From Nyssa sinensis (taxonomy: Eukaryota > Streptophyta > Magnoliopsida > Cornales > Nyssaceae), in contig VIRR01000545.1 of NCBI GenBank assembly GCA_008638375.1, positions 53,501 to 117,500 of the forward strand: a DNA stretch of 64,000 nt, in the 5' to 3' direction. Below are positions 58,773 to 64,000 of this stretch, piece by piece; within the stretch, counting starts at the first letter, position 1; every line of letters starts with the position of its first letter. The notes beneath the pieces were generated by a model. The model was not told where the DNA came from, made no database searches, and saw only the letters and a list, made by a program, of their open reading frames with translations. The translations under genes and the position numbers were made by a program.

Positions 58773-61700
58773 TGTCACGACCCGAAACCCACCCTATGCG
58801 GATCTCGTATCGTGGGGCCGACTCCATGGCCGTCCCTACTTTTTCCATTCTTTTACCAATGATAACAGTAAATAATATAAACATGACATTAAAGTGCGGA
58901 AGCTTTATTACAATTATTGTTCAAAGACTAAACTTCAAACTAACAATAAACTGATCCTAAACCACTCTTAGGTAGTGAGTACATGGGAGAGACTTCATTC
59001 ATTATTATTATGCTCTTCAACTGTCTCTTTAATCTCCTGATCTCCTACTGTGGTTCTGTAACATTCTCACCTGAAAAAAATTTAGTAAGGGGTGAGCCAT
59101 AAACTCAGTAAGTAGAAACCTATCCCCAATACGGGGTTAGAGTAATCGTGGAACATATAAGATCATAGATGAACATGATAGCCAGTCATGGAAACAATTT
59201 TAGTCAACAGTAAGGTGCCAAAATGGCCAATGAACAGTAAGACATGATAACCCAATAAGAACAGTGATATAACATGAATACGGGGACATTCAACGTTCAC
59301 AATCGACGTAAATGTACTGCCACAATGGAATGATCTCAATCGAGTCAAATGAATAAAGGTATTGTCAACATGGAACTATCAAGAGTGAAATGAAACATCA
59401 CATGAATCCAATGAACATCACATAACAGTCAACATGAACGATGCATTTACTCTGTTCAGGGTTTGGCAGACCCTCGGTCTTTTGGGGCCCGGCATACCCC
59501 CCTTTAACATGAAGGCATATAAAATGCCATTAAAACTCACTGCGTAAAAATGCCATCATTGCCACATGTCCGTTTGACCCGTAGGTCCTATAAATTGACC
59601 CGTAGGTCCAGTCAATCAGATAGCATCAGAAGGCTAATGTGTCTGAGCACAAAACCCAGCATTTAACATAAATTAGGATTATATCATATTCCATATGAGG
59701 TGTGCAAAATGTGGAACATCATAACATAAGCATACAGTGAATAACATCAACACAATGAATCAAGCCATGAACCATCAACCAATAGACATCCACCAGGTAG
59801 AACAATATCCATGGTGGGAACAATAACAGTGGGTATAAATACATGAGTACAAAATTGGCAGTATAGAAAGATCGTGGCTTGGGAAACCACGTATAAAAGA
59901 TAGAAATCCACTTACCTTATCAATGTCTTAATATCCCGTGACTTCCTCCTTTCCTTTTGACTTGCCTATAAATCAATAAACACGTTTCAGCTTTCATATA
60001 ATTTACCGAATTTATGCCTCGTTACTCTAAATACCTCCCGTACTAATTTATGCTTTACGATTTCCATTTTAAACTTAGTTTACCCAAGGGCAAAATGGTC
60101 ATTTACGTGTCTCTACTTTTTGGGTTCTGTTTTCATGATTTGGACTTCATCGTTAAGTCCAGTAGGTTTGAATTAATAAAATTCACTATTTACTTAACTA
60201 AATCGGAGTCCGTTTGACTTACCTTTGAGGTAGGGGCATTTTGGTCATTTTGGCATTCTACGGTTATTTTATTTTTTTGGGACTCCGTCTCGTAAAATGG
60301 ACCTCACTATTAAATTTAGAGGGTCCAAAATAGTAAGTTTTCATTATTTGTTCTACTAATTTAGGCGTCAAAATTAAATTTAAAATTTATTAATTTAAAT
60401 CATTTATTTAAATTAATTAATCTGGATAATACATATCGTATTTGAGCCCAAACAGACCACATGTGCCTTGGTGGCACAGTGGCTAAGCTTCTCACCCTTA
60501 CTCCTTTGGTCACAGGTTCAATTCACTGCCATACCAATTTTTCATTTAACATTTTCCATTTTTTTCATTTCCTTGTTCAAGTTTAACCCAACCATTGGAT
60601 AACTTCTCATTTCCAACCAAACACTATCTAAACTCGAATTTAAAAATTTACCCATGAAGTACAAGTGTTGGGCAGTCATCTGAATGGGTGGGTCGGGTCA
60701 GACCCGACCCGGTTTGGCCAAAATAAAATCGAAAAACCCAGCAGCCGCACAGCAACACTCCGGCGTGTTGGTTGTCTTCTCCGTCAACGGCGACTTGCTG
60801 ACGACAGATTTTCTTACGTTTTTCAGTGGGTTCACACCTACCAGTCATGGGCAACTCAAATCTACCGTCGGATTTCAAATCGGACTGCCGGAGCACTCCC
60901 AAAATAACTGGAACAGTAGCGCACCAGGGGCTGTGCGGTTTTCTGGCAGCCCCTTTCCCTTCCGTTTTCTCTCGTTTTCTCCTACGGTTTCAATCCCGAT
61001 TTGATTCTAAAATGTCCCTACACCCAAGAGAATCAATTACCCATAATCTAACCCAATTAATCGCAACAAAATCGCCCCACCCGATCAGTTTTTCTCCTCT
61101 GTTTTTCACCGTTTCCCCACGTTCAGTTCTGTTCGTTTTTTTTTTTTTCTTTGTTTTCCTTGATTCAATTCCAACACCAACCCAGTTCCATGCATCAATT
61201 AAGTTCCCATCCTCCACAAGATTCTATATCAAAGTAGGAATTCATGCTTTAAAAATCCAAGACGAAAGGTTCAGTGGTTTACCCTGTTCTGAGTGATCGC
61301 CTGTCCTGGGCGATGACAATGAGTGGAAGGGATTGGAGTTTGGCTCTTGAATCAGCGTTGCTGATTCGCAATCCACTGTGGTGGCAAATTCTGATTTTTC
61401 TGCAAACGAATCGGTGATGAATCCGTGAGAACACCGAGGTAGTCGATGCCATCATCGCGACCTTTCTTTCTTTTAATCTCGGTCACTCTCCGATCAACAG
61501 CTTCCGGTGCCATGCCATGACGATCATCCCATCCGCCCCTGGGCAAGGCGGTCGAGCCAGAGCCGAGCTTCCGAGAGTAGCGGTGGTCGTCGTAATAGCC
61601 GTGGGTTTGGAGAGAACTAGCGTTCTGGAGTTTCTCCCTGTTCTCTTCCTCTCATTTTTTTTTTTTTTTTTCCTCTTTATTCTCCCCATTCCGTTTCTCT

Positions 61701-62085
61701 CTCAACCAGTAACCTCCCCTTTTCAGCACCCTTTCATTTTCTTACTCATAACTCTCCATCATTTATATGTAACCCCCCTTTTATGTTAATATATATATAT
61801 CCACCCATATACATGTATATATATATATCTAACACCACATGCCATAACATAATTTTTATTTCTTTATTTATTTTTTTATTTTATTTCTAATTCTTATTTT
61901 ATTTTTATTATTTTATTTTTATTTCCATATTCGTTAATGGCTTGCTCGATATAGCCCGTCATTGTCCGTATATTCGAAACCATTTAAATTTCACAATCGT
62001 CTATTCCTTTCGATACCATGACATAAAGCTCTATCGGTTCGGTTTACATGGCTCGCTTGGTTACGATTTGGGTCAGGGTATTACA
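58773..62085 (-). repeat. 5' LTR of element I
   Basis: Near copy of 51,996-55,326. Differences include microsatellite lengths near 61,660 and 61,790 and a missing GCGGC-type segment near 61,449. Holds the second tRNA-like module (60,472-60,524) and stem CCACCA/TGGTGG (59,790-59,817). Confidence 0.92.
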
Positions 62086-62905
62086 TTTTTGAGATTTGTT
62101 TTTGGAACCCGAACTTATAACTCGATATTTGGGCTTCGGTTCTTTTGGGTTTTGGTCATGGCCATAGGTTTTTGGCATGTTTGTGGAGTCAAGTTGAGGT
62201 CTTGATGATCAAAACCTGATTTGGTTGCCATTGGTTCAGACCTGCTTGAGCAAGGTCCTCCAATGGCTGCTTCACATGGGTTTCTATTTTTTCTTGCGGT
62301 TTTTGAGGTCTAATTTCATGCTTGGTTAAGTCTAAACACATCTTAAACATTATACATACATAAAACAAGGCTTATACAGTTCATGCATAGAAAAATTCCT
62401 AGAGAGAGAAAGTGATGGTTTTTGTGTATTCTCACATTTTTGGTTGAGATTGTTGTTCCTTCTCCCTTCTTCTCCTTTGTTCCTCACTTCTGAACCTCCC
62501 GAACCTCCTTCAATCTATCCCTCACTCTCGGATGGTGGTGTGTGTGTATACAAGCACCATGCATACATGTATATAGAGATGTGATCATGGCAAATCTGAT
62601 TGCCCTTCTACTTGGGTTAGCCAAATTTAGGTTTCTTCATAAGTGGTCTGAATTGCTACTGTTTGGAAGGCCATTGAGTGGCTAGTTGTGTGTGTGTGTG
62701 GTGTTTGACTTGTATTTATATATATATATATATGTACATATATATATATATATCTCATAATTCACACATACTAATATACAATGGTCACTCACACACAGTT
62801 GTACACGTTGGACCATTGCATGTCCTCATATACATATCTATATATATAATTTCATATATTTATATATATATATATATACATATATACATATTCATTCACA
62901 CTATT

Positions 62906-62907
<2 letters not shown>

Positions 62908-62963
<56 letters not shown>

Positions 62964-63000
62964 TTATTATTATTATTATATTTATTATTATTATTATCAT
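62908..63000. repeat. (ATT)n microsatellite in the reverse arm of A's right LTR
   Basis: Mirror of 50,070-50,167, with interruptions in different places. TA runs flank it at 62,716-62,750 and 62,858-62,885. Confidence 0.9.
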
Positions 63001-63270
63001 TATTATATTATCTATTTAATATTTATTTTTAACTTCCATGCATATACTTGTAGACACATATTTATACATATACATGTACTTACACACAATACACTTTGTG
63101 AGTGTGTGTGTGTGTGTGTGTCATCACATTATTCTAGTAATTTAAATAGTAATTAGCTTCCTTATATTTAATTAATTAATTATATTAACTTAATTAATTA
63201 TTCTCCCAATTTTCTCATAACCTCGTAAAACGTGTCACATTACCCGACATTCTCGAGTCGGGGTATTACA

Positions 63271-63941
63271 ACGAGCTCAGTGCATCTCGGTTTAGTTGAT
63301 ATCACTATCCCTTATTGTTGATACTAATAGCTTGATCATGTTGTATCGTTATTGAATGATCATAAGATTTTACAGCTTTCAGTGCAGTGCTTACATTCAT
63401 ACTCAACATAGCTCATGACTGTAGCAGTTATGACATTGTTAGCATAGCAGTTCCAGTACCTTATCATTTGACTTCCATCGTCTGATATTGAGTTATATAT
63501 ATTATTGACTGGCTAGCATTCTTTTATACCTTGTGCACATGGCAGAGTAAAGGACTACTTACTGAGTTTTCATAGCTTATCAGATACTACACAACATTTG
63601 ACTTGCAAGCACAGATATCGAGGACAGACCATAAAGTTTGATAGCTAGGAGGTGGACATTTGCTTTTGGAATTGCAGTGTAATACTTAGTACAGACATCT
63701 TATAGCTCTCCCATGTTATCCATGTCTTGGGGATGAATAGTTGTATTAAGAAATTCTGTATTCCGCATTTTGTAAACATTATATAAATCACATGAAACTT
63801 TTATTATTTTCTTTTGCATTTTAATTATTGCATGTTAGTCGCACTGATTGTGTAACAAGTTGAGACCCTTGGTTCGACAAGCAGCGTCAGACCGGGCGTT
63901 GTGATACGAGATTCGCAGAGGGTGGGTCTCGGGTCGTGACA
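63271..63941 (+). mobile_element. 3' end of a further LTR, cut on its left by element A
   Basis: Contains the features of an LTR tail of this clade: CTTACTGAGTTTTCATAGCT, then CTCTCCCATGTTATCCATG, then GGTGGGTCTCGGGTCGTGACA at 63,941. No primer-binding site follows, so it is a 3' or solo LTR end. ACGAG at 63,271-63,275 would be the right target duplication of whatever ends at 63,270; its partner is not adjacent to 49,812. Confidence 0.75.
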
Positions 63942-64000
63942 AAAACAGCCCAACTCAGGAATGAAATTGGTCAATTCAAGCAACATGATTTCGAGTCACT
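63942..64000. other. Unassigned flank at the window edge
   Basis: 59 bp after the last LTR end; nothing recognised. Confidence 0.5.

Larger units (their letters stand above)
51996..62085 (-). mobile_element. Element I: LTR retrotransposon with decayed pol, TSD TTTTT
   Basis: Complete minus-oriented element, flanked by TTTTT at 51,991-51,995 and 62,086-62,090. LTRs are 51,996-55,326 (3,331 bp) and 58,773-62,085 (3,313 bp), and the interior is 3,446 bp. LTRs start TGTCACGACCCGAAACCC and end GGGTCAGGGTATTACA in plus reading and differ at only about one to two percent of positions by eye. The interior keeps scraps of protease and integrase but no usable frame. Confidence 0.95.
49812..63270. repeat. 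Right LTR of element A folded into a palindrome, split by element I
   Basis: Plus-oriented LTR runs from TGTAATACCCCGACCCGAG at 49,812 to about 51,466. It then reads back as its own reverse complement through 51,467-51,990 and 62,091-63,270, ending CTCGAGTCGGGGTATTACA. The arms are about 1.65 kb, and the centre at about 51,459-51,476 (AAAACCAATTTTGGTTTT) has almost no spacer. The arms differ by substitutions and microsatellite length. The LTR's 3' half is absent here. Includes the first-exon donor AAAAAG/GTGAGA at 50,456. Confidence 0.9.

Noticed and set aside
62678..63019. 113-codon plus-strand frame rich in Ile and Tyr
   Set aside because: A translation of TA and ATT microsatellites.

Overview
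This is plant nuclear DNA, almost certainly from an angiosperm (probably a dicot) heterochromatic region, and it consists almost entirely of nested long terminal repeat (LTR) retrotransposons. The clade evidence is a gag-pol with a C-terminal chromodomain-like tail (Tekay/Del type chromovirus), LTRs that run TGTAAYAYCCC...GTGACA, 5-bp target-site duplications (TSDs) and a primer-binding site TGGTATCAGAGC matching initiator Met tRNA. I see no free-standing host gene. I cannot name the species.

Layout. I label the elements A to I. Element A is the oldest and is cut by both window edges. Its left LTR occupies 1-13,547 and its left end lies inside an imperfect palindrome (1-3,976). Its interior is 13,548-14,170 plus 49,564-49,811. 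Its right LTR starts at 49,812 and folds back on itself to end at 63,270. Element C (4,221-12,209, minus) is a solo LTR inside A's left LTR, and element D (5,598-9,542, minus) is a solo LTR inside C. Element B (14,171-49,558) is the only one with recognisable full gag-pol (21,016-25,530, inactivated). B's 5' LTR carries solo LTR E (16,493-20,174). B's 3' LTR carries solo LTR F (28,044-31,413) and solo LTR G (31,962-49,164, minus). G is itself split by element H (32,185-45,385, minus), which has 6.1-6.4 kb LTRs around a 732-bp interior. Element I (51,996-62,085, minus) sits in A's right LTR and has near-identical 3.3-kb LTRs around a decayed pol. The last 0.7 kb is the tail of yet another LTR.

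How the parts work together. All LTR families appear to be built like multi-exon genes: a TATA-rich start, a GA-rich first exon ending in a strong splice donor, a long intron made of degenerate ~140-bp repeats, one or two very short exons, a further ~0.8-0.9 kb intron and a last exon. In A and C the middle exons encode a conserved small basic/acidic protein (98 and 105 codons) with identical intron phase and a stop at the same place, although the gag-pol-bearing element B lacks it. In solo LTR D the corresponding position holds a captured fragment of the host gene for the largest subunit of RNA polymerase V (NRPE1), the polymerase that guides silencing of such elements. These two observations, plus conserved hairpins with compensatory changes, antisense tRNA-like promoter modules and the palindromic LTRs, are the most interesting content.
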